From: Polaribacter sp. NJDZ03
Lineage (GTDB): Bacteria; Bacteroidota; Bacteroidia; Flavobacteriales; Flavobacteriaceae
NCBI RefSeq assembly: GCF_019263805.1
Contig: NZ_CP079195.1
Coordinates: 1,305,501-1,369,500, forward strand
Reading direction: 5' to 3'
DNA length: 64,000 nucleotides
A program made the translations under genes and the position numbers. Position 1 is the first letter of the stretch. Every line of letters starts with the position of its first letter. The notes beneath the pieces are model-generated. The model was not told where the DNA came from and ran no database searches. It saw only the letters and a program-made list of their open reading frames with translations. Shown here piece by piece: positions 1 through 7,087 of the stretch.

Positions 1-1
1 T

Positions 2-706
2 CCGTGGGATAAAAAACAAACTTTAGAAAGTTTACGTCATCTTACTATTGAAGAAACGTATGAATTGGCAGATGCTATTTTAGAAAACGATTTACCAGAA
101 ATAAAAAAAGAATTAGGCGATGTGCTACTGCACATCGTCTTTTATGCTAAAATAGGAAGCGAACAAAAAGCTTTTGACATTGGTGATGTTGCTAATGCTA
201 TTTGCGACAAATTAATACACAGACATCCTCATATTTATGGTGACGTTGTTGCCGAAACGGAAGAAGATGTAAAACGTAATTGGGAACAATTAAAACTAAA
301 GGAAGGAAACACATCTGTTTTAGGAGGTGTTCCTAAAAGTTTACCTGCTGTTGTAAAAGCAAGTAGAATTCAAGAAAAAGTAAAAGGAGTTGGTTTCGAT
401 TGGGAAAAACCTGAACAAGTTTGGGAAAAAGTACAAGAAGAACTCACTGAATTAAATGAAGAAGTAAAAGCAGGAAATAAAGAAAATACCGAAAAAGAAT
501 TTGGTGATGTTTTATTTTCTATGATTAACTACGCTCGTTTTATTGGTGTAAACCCAGAAAATGCTTTAGAAAAAACCAATAAGAAATTTATCAATCGTTT
601 TCAGTTTCTAGAACAAGAAGCTAAAAAAGAAGGAAAAGAACTTGCAGATATGTCCTTAACTGAAATGGATGTCTATTGGGAAAAATCTAAAGAGTTTTTT
701 AGGTAG
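2..706 (+). CDS. mazG: Nucleoside triphosphate pyrophosphohydrolase MazG (5' end outside window)
   Basis: MazG hydrolyses (d)NTPs to the monophosphate and pyrophosphate and cleans the nucleotide pool. The reading frame is open from base 2, where it already encodes P-W-D-K-K-Q-T, the conserved segment near the N-terminus of the family, so the true start lies left of the window; a TTG at 65 is not the start. Two MazG repeats are visible: an EETYE...KKELGD acidic pair near the left edge and a second one, EELTELNEE...EKEFGD, around 430-510. Each acidic set binds Mg2+. The family is usually about 260 residues, so roughly 25-30 residues are missing. The gene ends just before a palindromic repeat. 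Confidence 0.95.
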   Translation, partial: PWDKKQTLESLRHLTIEETYELADAILENDLPEIKKELGDVLLHIVFYAKIGSEQKAFDIGDVANAICDKLIHRHPHIYGDVVAETEEDVKRNWEQLKLKEGNTSVLGGVPKSLPAVVKASRIQEKVKGVGFDWEKPEQVWEKVQEELTELNEEVKAGNKENTEKEFGDVLFSMINYARFIGVNPENALEKTNKKFINRFQFLEQEAKKEGKELADMSLTEMDVYWEKSKEFFR

Positions 707-774
707 TAAACTCTAAATCTTTATTTTAAAACAGAAGTTCATAAGACATATTCTTGTCTAACATTAAACTTTTA

Positions 775-928
775 AAATTTGGCTAAAGCCAATATTCATC
801 TCATTAATTTTAGCACAGGCTGAAGCCTATGCCAATTCAAAACAAAACAAATTTTATGTTTTTCAATTGCCTATGGATTTATCCATAGTTGAATAAAATT
901 TATCACCACAATGGCTTTAGCCAAATTT
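775..928. repeat. Palindromic intergenic repeat, TTTGGCTAAAGCCA family, copy 1
   Basis: The element is bounded by a perfect 17-bp inverted repeat (775-791 and 912-928, core TTTGGCTAAAGCCA). Inside are a second GGCTGAAGCC-type palindrome (about 819-830) and a perfect hairpin CTATGGATTTATCCATAG (about 871-888). The right arm overlaps the stop codon of the glycosyltransferase on the minus strand. A second copy with the same order of modules lies at 53606-53720. The position between convergent 3' ends suggests it also works as a terminator or mRNA-end structure, which is inferred. Confidence 0.85.
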
Positions 929-1886
929 ATTTTTTCTTCGGATAAAATTTCGATTCTAAAAACCCTAAACCATATCCTAAAAACTGGGTTAAAGAAGTAA
1001 ACATACTTAAAAAAGCGACATACAAATTGGTATTCTGCACTAAAGAATCAAGGAATATTAGCAAAAAATAAAATCCGTAAAAATAGAGTAATTCATTGTA
1101 GCCAAAGAAAGCTAAAATGATACTCACATCAATTCCTATAATAAACAAAGAAGGAAACCAATAGGTTGGTTTTGCTGTTTCCGGATATTTTTTATTCAGT
1201 ATGGGTCTTGCAGTTCCGAAACCAAAAGTCTGTTTAAAAAATTGCTGAATTGTACTTCTTCTTTTATGGTACACAAAAGCTTTTTCTATCAATTGAGTTT
1301 CACAACCGCTTTCCCAAAGTCGGAAGGTTAAATCGATATCTTCTCCATTTTTCATTTTAGAAAAACCTTGTGTTTTTTCGAATGCCTTTTTTGATAAACC
1401 TAAATTAAAACTTCTTGGTTGAAATTTACCAACCGCTTGTTTTTTACCCCGAATTCCGCCAGTAGTTAACACAGAAGTCATAGAATAATTTATGGCTTTT
1501 TGTAAGGATGTAAAGCTTTTATGTGCTGCATCTGGTCCTCCGAAAGCATCAGTAAAATTAGTCTCTAACGTTTTTTTTACTTCGGATAAATACTGTACTG
1601 GTACAATTACATCTGAATCTAAAATGATAAAATAATTACCTGAAGCATTTTGCATACCGAAATTACGGCTCGCTCCTGCTCCACTGTTTTCTTTAAAAAA
1701 GTATTTTAAATCTAATTCAGTTTTATACTTCTCAATAATTAAATTGCTTTTATCCGTAGAACCATCCTCTATAATTAAAACTTCAAAATCACTAGAAAAA
1801 TCTTGTTTTGTAAGACTTTCTAACAACTCCTCTATTTCTTTAGGACGATTGTAAACTGGAATTATTAAAGAAAAATGTAGTATCAA
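927..1886 (-). CDS. Family 2 glycosyltransferase, membrane-anchored
   Basis: This is an inverting GT-A type glycosyltransferase that probably uses a UDP-sugar for surface polysaccharide or glycolipid assembly. The nucleotide-sugar fold starts at once (PVYNRP, residues 10-14 region), followed by EDGSTD (40-45), the metal-binding DSD (90-92) and the acceptor-site motif GEDIDLTFRLW (181-191). Residues about 245-310 are hydrophobic and should form two or three membrane segments, so the enzyme acts at the cytoplasmic face of the inner membrane. The only plausible start is TTG at 1886, because the conserved domain begins within the first ten residues and no ATG precedes it. The 3' end touches the repeat at 775-928. 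The acceptor cannot be told from sequence. Confidence 0.88.
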   Translation of the reverse strand: MILHFSLIIPVYNRPKEIEELLESLTKQDFSSDFEVLIIEDGSTDKSNLIIEKYKTELDLKYFFKENSGAGASRNFGMQNASGNYFIILDSDVIVPVQYLSEVKKTLETNFTDAFGGPDAAHKSFTSLQKAINYSMTSVLTTGGIRGKKQAVGKFQPRSFNLGLSKKAFEKTQGFSKMKNGEDIDLTFRLWESGCETQLIEKAFVYHKRRSTIQQFFKQTFGFGTARPILNKKYPETAKPTYWFPSLFIIGIDVSIILAFFGYNELLYFYGFYFLLIFLDSLVQNTNLYVAFLSMFTSLTQFLGYGLGFLESKFYPKKK

Positions 1887-1994
1887 ATTATAAATATTTT
1901 CAACGTTGTAAATGTTAAACTAATTTAAAACGATCTTGTAAATGTAAAAAATTGAACGCTAATAACTCAAAAAAACAACAAAAAATAGACTCCT

Positions 1995-2618
1995 TTAGCT
2001 TAGTAAAATTGAAAATGCCATCAGTATAAAAACAAAACCACTAATTTTATTTAGCCATACATTAAAACTGGGGTTGCTCTGTAGTTTTTGAGAAAAAAGA
2101 CTTGCAAAAAAAGACAATCCTAAATACCAAATTGTACCAATTAAGGCAAATGTTAAACCTAATAAAATAAAGGGTACTGGGTTTTCTATTTCTAATGGAT
2201 TGATAAACTGCGGAAAGAAAGCCAAAAAGAATAATGCAACTTTCGGGTTTAACGTATTGGTTAAAAAGCCAGACCAAAAATCACTTTTACCTTTTTTTTG
2301 AGTCGTATTTTCATCACCCAAATCCATTACCTTCTTACTGTTTTTAAGCTTTAAAAAACCAACGGATACTAAATACAAAAAACCAACATATTTTATCACA
2401 TCAAAAGCAAAATCAGATTTAGAAATTAACACAGTCAACCCCAAAGCACCTAAAAAAGTATGTGTTAATACACCTGCATTAATACCCAAAGCAGCATGTA
2501 TTCCAGATTTTCTGCCCTGACCAATAGATTTGTTTAAAACAAATACGGTATCGATGCCCGGAGTAATCACAAAAAATAACGCACTAAACATAAAAGCTAT
2601 AAAATTCTCTATTCCCAT
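1995..2618 (-). CDS. LysE/RhtB-family amino acid exporter
   Basis: A 207-residue inner-membrane protein of the LysE translocator family, which exports amino acids or their derivatives by proton antiport. The family signature is present at the N-terminus (FFVITPGIDTVFVL, about 15-28, then GxxxGxxxALGINAG). About six hydrophobic segments can be drawn, with a short charged loop near residues 95-115. It is transcribed divergently from a LysR regulator that starts 101 bp away, the usual arrangement for an inducible exporter and its activator. The exported compound is not identifiable. Confidence 0.9.
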   Translation of the reverse strand: MGIENFIAFMFSALFFVITPGIDTVFVLNKSIGQGRKSGIHAALGINAGVLTHTFLGALGLTVLISKSDFAFDVIKYVGFLYLVSVGFLKLKNSKKVMDLGDENTTQKKGKSDFWSGFLTNTLNPKVALFFLAFFPQFINPLEIENPVPFILLGLTFALIGTIWYLGLSFFASLFSQKLQSNPSFNVWLNKISGFVFILMAFSILLS

Positions 2619-2660
2619 GATATTTTTATATTAAAATAAACTTGAATACAAAGGAACTAT

Positions 2661-2691
2661 TTTGCAACCTCTAAAAAAATACTTATTTTTG
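2661..2691 (+). promoter_or_regulatory. Bacteroidota-type promoter for the LysR regulator
   Basis: TTTG at 2661-2664, a 19-base spacer, then TATTTTTG at 2684-2691, which matches the TAnnTTTG -7 consensus used by Bacteroidota sigma-ABfr. Transcription would begin a few bases after 2691, leaving a short leader before ATG 2720. This rules out the upstream in-frame TTG at 2693 as the normal start. Confidence 0.7.
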
Positions 2692-2719
2692 GTTGATTAA
2701 TGCAAAAAACACATTAAAG

Positions 2720-3589
2720 ATGACGATTCAACAAATAAAATATTTTTTAATTCTTGCTAGCGAACTCCATTTTTGGAAAACAGCAGAAAAGGTCTATATC
2801 TCTCAATCTTCTTTAAGTAGACAAATTCAGGCGCTTGAAAGCGAAATGGGTATTCAACTATTTGAAAGAGATAAAAGAAATGTAAAATTAACGGACGCTG
2901 GTATTTTTTTAAGAGACCACTGGTCTACAATGATAAAAGAACTGGACCAAGTACACCGACAAGCAAAAAAAATTGACGAAGGTACTATGGGTTTTGTATC
3001 TATTAGTTACCCTGGTTCTATTGCTTTTAAATTTCTGCCTAATTTTTTAGAAGTAATCAACTCTAATCTACCTGATTTAAAATTAGAATTGATTGAACCC
3101 ACAGACGAGAGTCATGAAGCATTATTACTAAACTATAATACAGATATTGCTTTTAGTAGAGATAAAATAAATCATGTAAACATAGATTCCTTAAAACTAA
3201 ATTCTGAACCAATTTGTGTTGTAGTACCAAAAAATCATTGGTTAACCGAAGCTTCTTTAAACAACATTAACGAGTTAAAAAATGAAAAGTTTATTATTGC
3301 GGGCTTACATCAGACCACTTTTTTCGCTTCACTATTAAGAACCTTTTTTGAAAAAAATAATTTTGAACCTAAAACAATCATAGAATCAGATTTTGGTGGC
3401 ATGATTTTAAACCTAGTTGCTAAAGGACTTGGCATTTCTATTCTGCCTTATTCTTATCAATTTTCTAAATCTAAAAACGTGCGGTTTATTGAGCTAAATG
3501 AAAATATAGATTTGTTTATCAATTGGAGAAAAAACGACCCTAACAAAACGATAAATAAAATTGTTGCATTTAGTAAGTTGGTAGAATAA
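2720..3589 (+). CDS. LysR-family transcriptional regulator
   Basis: A 289-residue LysR-type regulator. The N-terminal winged helix is clear (FLILASELHFWKTAEK, then ISQSSLSRQIQALE as recognition helix, then LFERDKRNVKLTDAG). A linker helix follows and then the two-lobed effector-binding domain (about 90-285). I use ATG 2720 rather than the upstream TTG at 2693, because family members start about five residues before the first helix and the promoter box ends at 2691. Its gene is divergent from the LysE-type exporter, so it probably activates that exporter in response to the exported metabolite. The effector is unknown. Confidence 0.92.
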   Translation: MTIQQIKYFLILASELHFWKTAEKVYISQSSLSRQIQALESEMGIQLFERDKRNVKLTDAGIFLRDHWSTMIKELDQVHRQAKKIDEGTMGFVSISYPGSIAFKFLPNFLEVINSNLPDLKLELIEPTDESHEALLLNYNTDIAFSRDKINHVNIDSLKLNSEPICVVVPKNHWLTEASLNNINELKNEKFIIAGLHQTTFFASLLRTFFEKNNFEPKTIIESDFGGMILNLVAKGLGISILPYSYQFSKSKNVRFIELNENIDLFINWRKNDPNKTINKIVAFSKLVE

Positions 3590-3795
3590 CTCTCAAAAAG
3601 ACACCTTTAAAATCTCTTTAAACATTTTAAAAATAAATGTTATCTTATACCCAAATAAATCAAACGTTTTTGATTGCATAGTAGAAGCATATTTTTAAAA
3701 AAAAGATACTGTTAATGCAATTATCAACTTTAAAAAAACGTTCGCTATAAAAACAGAAATTCTGAACGCTTTTTTAAGAAAATTACAAAAAATAA

Positions 3796-4332
3796 ATGAC
3801 ACTAGAAGAATTAAAATATCCGATAGGAAGAACAAATGTTCCTAAAAATATCACCAAAAAAAATATTGAAGATTGGGTTTCTATTTTAGAGCGATTTCCT
3901 CAAGAACTAGAATTCTTAATTAAAGAATTATCTGACAACCAATTAGACACTCCTTACAGAGAAGGTGGTTGGACTATTAGGCAAGTGGTGCATCATTGTT
4001 ATGACAGTCATCATAATTCATACACGCGCTTTAAATGGGCTTTAACCGAAGATAAACCGGTTATTAAAGCATATTATGAAGATCGTTGGGCAGCATTACA
4101 AGACTCTAAATCTGCTCCTGTTTTTTTATCAATTGACGCTTTAAAAGCCTTACACTCTAAATGGGTATATTTCTTACGAGAATTAACGGATGCGCAATTA
4201 GAAAAAACATTTATTCACCCTTCTAAAAATGAACAAATTAGTTTAAAAGAAAATATTTGCATGTATGCTTGGCATAGTAAACATCATTTTGCACATATAG
4301 AAGAGTTAATGATTCGTGAAGGTTGGAAATAA
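3796..4332 (+). CDS. DinB/YfiT-fold protein, bacillithiol-transferase-like
   Basis: A 178-residue four-helix-bundle protein resembling Bacillus YfiT/BstA, which conjugates bacillithiol to electrophiles. A triad of metal-ligand histidines fits the family: H66/H67 in RQVVHHCYDSHH, and H160 and H164 in AWHSKHHFAHIEEL near the C-terminus. Family length and C-terminal AHIEEL ending agree. Several Flavobacteriaceae make bacillithiol, so a detoxification role is reasonable, but no bsh biosynthesis gene is in the window and the true thiol substrate is inferred. The next gene starts 48 bp downstream. Confidence 0.8.
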   Translation: MTLEELKYPIGRTNVPKNITKKNIEDWVSILERFPQELEFLIKELSDNQLDTPYREGGWTIRQVVHHCYDSHHNSYTRFKWALTEDKPVIKAYYEDRWAALQDSKSAPVFLSIDALKALHSKWVYFLRELTDAQLEKTFIHPSKNEQISLKENICMYAWHSKHHFAHIEELMIREGWK

Positions 4333-4379
4333 AATAGATTGTAAAAACACTTATCTTTTAAATTATTAATTGAAAATTT

Positions 4380-4844
4380 ATGAAAACCGCCAAAGAATAT
4401 TTTGACGAATATGCTGTAAGTCACCAAAACGAAACAAACCAAGCGATACACTATATTTGTGTGCCTTTAATTTTTTTTAGTGTAATTGGTTTACTCATGA
4501 GTATACCAACCACATTTCTAGAAAACACCTTAAATTTATCTAACCCAATACTAGAAAATTGGGCTGTTATGGTGGGTATTATCATTTCTGTTTTTTATCT
4601 ACGTTTAGGTTTTTGGTATTTTATAGAAATGTTATTTATAATTTTAATAGCAATTGTGGCTAATTTTTGGTTAGGTAGCCAAGTAAACTTACTTTTTGCT
4701 TCTTTAATTATTTTTGTTTTAGCTTGGATTGGACAGTTTTATGGACATAAAGTAGAAGGAGCAAAACCATCCTTCTTAAAAGATTTAGAATTTTTATTGA
4801 TTGGTCCTTTATGGGTCATTCAAAAATTAGGAAAGAAAAAATAA
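4380..4844 (+). CDS. Mpo1-like (DUF962) membrane protein
   Basis: A 154-residue integral membrane protein of the DUF962/Mpo1 family. The hallmark N-terminus is present: YFDEYAVSHQNETNQAIHYICVP, with the conserved histidines H15 and H24, then four hydrophobic segments, then the second conserved motif QFYGHKVEGAKPS with another histidine. Yeast Mpo1 is an Fe2+-dependent dioxygenase acting in alpha-oxidation of 2-hydroxy fatty acids, and the same histidines are the likely metal ligands here. The bacterial substrate is unknown. The gene is 3 bp upstream of csaA and probably cotranscribed. Confidence 0.82.
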   Translation: MKTAKEYFDEYAVSHQNETNQAIHYICVPLIFFSVIGLLMSIPTTFLENTLNLSNPILENWAVMVGIIISVFYLRLGFWYFIEMLFIILIAIVANFWLGSQVNLLFASLIIFVLAWIGQFYGHKVEGAKPSFLKDLEFLLIGPLWVIQKLGKKK

Positions 4845-4847
4845 CGA

Positions 4848-5186
4848 ATGAAAGAAGAAATTACCTTTGAAGATTTTTTAAAAGTAGATATTAGAATAGG
4901 AACTATTATTGAAGTCAATGATTTTCCAAAAGCTAGAAAACCTGCTTATCAATTAAAAATTGATTTTGGCGCTTTAGGTATTAAAAAATCGAGTGCACAA
5001 ATAACAGATTTATATACAAAAGAAGATTTACTAAACAAGCAAGTTTCTGTAATTGTAAATTTTAAACCTCGTCAAATTGCTAATTTCATGAGCGAATGTT
5101 TAGTAATTGGTGTTTACAATACAGCGGGAAATGTGGTTTTACTACAAGCTTCTAAAGAAATTAAAAACGGAGAACAGGTTAATTAA
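4848..5186 (+). CDS. csaA: CsaA-type tRNA-binding protein
   Basis: A 112-residue stand-alone OB-fold tRNA-binding domain related to the C-terminus of methionyl-tRNA synthetase. The start (FEDFLKVDIRIGTIIEVNDFPKARKPAYQL) and the central KKSSAQITDLY motif match CsaA, which forms a dimer that binds tRNA and has chaperone-like activity in Bacillus. Length fits the family at about 110. It follows the DUF962 gene by 3 bp and ends the small operon. Confidence 0.92.
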   Translation: MKEEITFEDFLKVDIRIGTIIEVNDFPKARKPAYQLKIDFGALGIKKSSAQITDLYTKEDLLNKQVSVIVNFKPRQIANFMSECLVIGVYNTAGNVVLLQASKEIKNGEQVN

Positions 5187-5285
5187 CAACATAGTAACTA
5201 AGGTTAAAGGTTTAAGAAATTTTAAAAAAATTACATAAAATCATCTTAAATATAGGATTTATTTCAAAAAGGTACAAATTGTTTT

Positions 5286-5313
5286 TTGTCTCTTGTCTCT
5301 TGTCTCTTGTCTC
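5286..5313. repeat. Heptanucleotide tandem repeat, TTGTCTC x4
   Basis: Four exact head-to-tail copies of TTGTCTC in the gap between csaA (+) and the Pmp3-like mini-gene (-), preceded by a T run. It is intergenic, so slippage would not change a protein. Another 7-bp array of different sequence sits at 62205-62239. Confidence 0.95.
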
Positions 5314-5351
5314 TAAAAATTATAAAATTCACCAAAATAACACTGTCTAAA

Positions 5352-5510
5352 TTAATTTTTCGGATTATTTAAAATTACTAAAGCACCTATTACTCCAGGA
5401 ATCCAACCACAAAGTGTTAGTAAAAAGATAATAAAAAAAGACCCACAACCTTTATCTATCACAGAAAGTGGTGGAAAGAAAATAGCAAATAATACTCTTA
5501 TAAAACTCAT
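5352..5510 (-). CDS. YqaE/Pmp3-family (UPF0057) membrane mini-protein
   Basis: A 52-residue protein starting MSFIRVLFAIFFPPLSVIDKG and ending GALVILNNPKN. Two hydrophobic segments flank a short turn; the proline pair in the first helix (FFPPLSV) and the G-W-I-P-G motif in the second are signatures of the Pmp3/YqaE family. These proteins sit in the inner membrane and are linked to membrane-potential and osmotic stress responses in yeast and plants; the bacterial role is unsettled. Typical family size is 50-60, so the gene is complete. It is isolated between two plus-strand operons. Confidence 0.85.
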   Translation of the reverse strand: MSFIRVLFAIFFPPLSVIDKGCGSFFIIFLLTLCGWIPGVIGALVILNNPKN

Positions 5511-5768
5511 TTTTATATTTGGTTGGTTATATAAATAAGACGACCCAAAAATAAGTTTGTTACAGTAAAAGGCTAAAAAAATATTAAAGTTTCAATTGGA
5601 TGTTTCTATTTAGAACCTCAACAAAATCATCCTTAAATTACATATTAGACTTTATTTTAAGTGAATGATAAAAAACACAAAAATTATGTCAATAAAAGTG
5701 ACTATCTTTATAAAAACGTGTCTTAAACTATAGCATATAAAAACAAAGAATATGCGAACTAGTATTCT

Positions 5769-5776
5769 TAACTTTG
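5769..5776 (+). promoter_or_regulatory. -7 box (TAACTTTG) upstream of the lipoprotein pair
   Basis: TAACTTTG fits TAnnTTTG and lies 22 bases before ATG 5799. No clear TTTG -33 box is visible at the expected distance. Confidence 0.5.
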
Positions 5777-5798
5777 CAAAAACTAATTTATATTACTT

Positions 5799-6275
5799 AT
5801 GAAAAAATTTTTATGTATTGTTTTATTTATCTCAGTAGCTATTGCATGTAAATCTACCTCTGCAGTTAGTACCAAATTAGACAATAAAACCGAACGTATT
5901 TTAAAAGGAGATTTTACACTTACTGCTGTTAACTTTCCTGGATCAGACTTTTTAAATGTAACTTCTTTTTACATAGCCGACTCTAAATGTTTTGTTGGCA
6001 GTGACTGGAGTTTTGTTTCTAATAACAACAAAGGAGAAATGGCACTTACTAGCCTAAGTACTTCTTGTAAAGAATTTAGTTCTCCAATAACTTGGTACCT
6101 TAATAAAGAAGGTAAATTTGTTTTAAAAATTATTAACGACTACAAAGCAAAAGAAGTTAATAATGGTTTTGTTTTAGACATTATAAATGTAACAGAAACA
6201 AGTTTCCAACTGGTAGACCAAATTAATGTTGCAGGACAAACAAAAGATATTACCTATTCATTTCAAAGAAAATAA
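5799..6275 (+). CDS. Lipocalin-like lipoprotein
   Basis: A 158-residue lipoprotein. The signal peptide ends in a lipobox with acylated Cys17 (ISVAIAC). The mature part is a short beta-rich domain that begins with a W-less variant of the lipocalin-like opening (LKGDFTLTAVNFPG) and contains two cysteines (in DSKCFVGSDW and STSCKEF) that could form a disulfide. Bacteroidota often place such a gene directly upstream of an OmpA-like lipoprotein, as here (16 bp apart). It should be outer-membrane attached; ligand and function are unknown. Confidence 0.7.
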   Translation: MKKFLCIVLFISVAIACKSTSAVSTKLDNKTERILKGDFTLTAVNFPGSDFLNVTSFYIADSKCFVGSDWSFVSNNNKGEMALTSLSTSCKEFSSPITWYLNKEGKFVLKIINDYKAKEVNNGFVLDIINVTETSFQLVDQINVAGQTKDITYSFQRK

Positions 6276-6291
6276 TTAAAAAAGAAACACA

Positions 6292-6987
6292 ATGAAAAAA
6301 TCAATAATTTATAGTTTATCAGTATTATTTATAACTGCAAGCATGCTTACCTCTTGTGAAGCTGTTAAAAACGCAAATAACACACAAAAAGGTGCTGGTA
6401 TTGGTACTGCAGCAGGTGCTATTTTAGGTGCCGTAATTGGAAACAATGTTGGAAATGGTAAAAATTCTGAATTAGGTGCTGTTTTAGGTGGTGTAATTGG
6501 TGGTGTTACTGGTGGTGTAATTGGTAATAAAATGGACAAACAAGCTCGTGAAATTGAAGAAGCGATACCAGGAGCAGAAGTAGAAAGAGTTGGTGAAGGT
6601 ATTATGTTAACTTTAGGTGAAAATGCCGTTAGATTTGACACTAATAAAGCAACTTTATCTGCAAGTGCACAGGCAAACTTAGAAAAATTAGTTCCTATTT
6701 TTAATAGCTACGAAAACACTAATATCGTTATTTACGGATATACTGATAGTACTGGTAAAGTTGAGTACAACCAAACTTTATCTGCTAAAAGAGCAAGTTC
6801 TGTAAAAGATTATTTAACAACTAAAGGTCTTGAAAATGCAAGATTTGAAACCAAAGGTTTAGGCATAAATGATCCTATTGCAACAAACGAAACTGCAGAA
6901 GGAAGAAGTAAAAACAGACGTGTAGAATTTGCAATTGTTGCCAATGAACAAATGATTAAAGAAGCACAAAAAGAAGCAAAAAACTAA
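6292..6987 (+). CDS. OmpA-family lipoprotein with glycine zipper
   Basis: A 231-residue protein with a lipoprotein signal (Cys22 in SMLTSCEA), a glycine-zipper segment (about residues 35-80, repeated GAxxGxxxG) that can insert in or oligomerise at a membrane, and a C-terminal OmpA-like peptidoglycan-binding domain (about 105-220). The diagnostic region is seen as YGYTDSTGKVEYNQTLSAKRA and later GRSKNRRVEF; the conserved Asp and Arg contact diaminopimelate. It therefore tethers the outer membrane to the cell wall. It is followed by a strong terminator and forms a unit with the lipocalin-like gene. Confidence 0.92.
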   Translation: MKKSIIYSLSVLFITASMLTSCEAVKNANNTQKGAGIGTAAGAILGAVIGNNVGNGKNSELGAVLGGVIGGVTGGVIGNKMDKQAREIEEAIPGAEVERVGEGIMLTLGENAVRFDTNKATLSASAQANLEKLVPIFNSYENTNIVIYGYTDSTGKVEYNQTLSAKRASSVKDYLTTKGLENARFETKGLGINDPIATNETAEGRSKNRRVEFAIVANEQMIKEAQKEAKN

Positions 6988-7005
6988 ACATAATATTACT
7001 TTTAT

Positions 7006-7037
7006 AAAAAGGCTACTCAAATGAGTAGCCTTTTTTG
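7006..7037 (+). terminator. Rho-independent terminator after the OmpA-like gene
   Basis: Stem AAAGGCTACTC / GAGTAGCCTTT with a four-base loop, followed by a T run. Confidence 0.9.
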
Positions 7038-7067
7038 TTTCATCAAACTATATTTTCCCTAATTTTG
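7035..7067 (+). promoter_or_regulatory. Bacteroidota-type promoter for the RNA methyltransferase
   Basis: TAATTTTG at 7060-7067 matches TAnnTTTG and a TTG at 7035-7037 lies 22 bases upstream. The leader to ATG 7088 would be about 15 bases. Confidence 0.55.
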
Positions 7068-7087
7068 CAACCCATAAACAATTAAGA

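Noticed and set aside
6309..6641. Minus-strand frame opposite the OmpA-like gene
   Set aside because: Its proline-rich sequence is the antisense of the glycine zipper; there is no independent signal.
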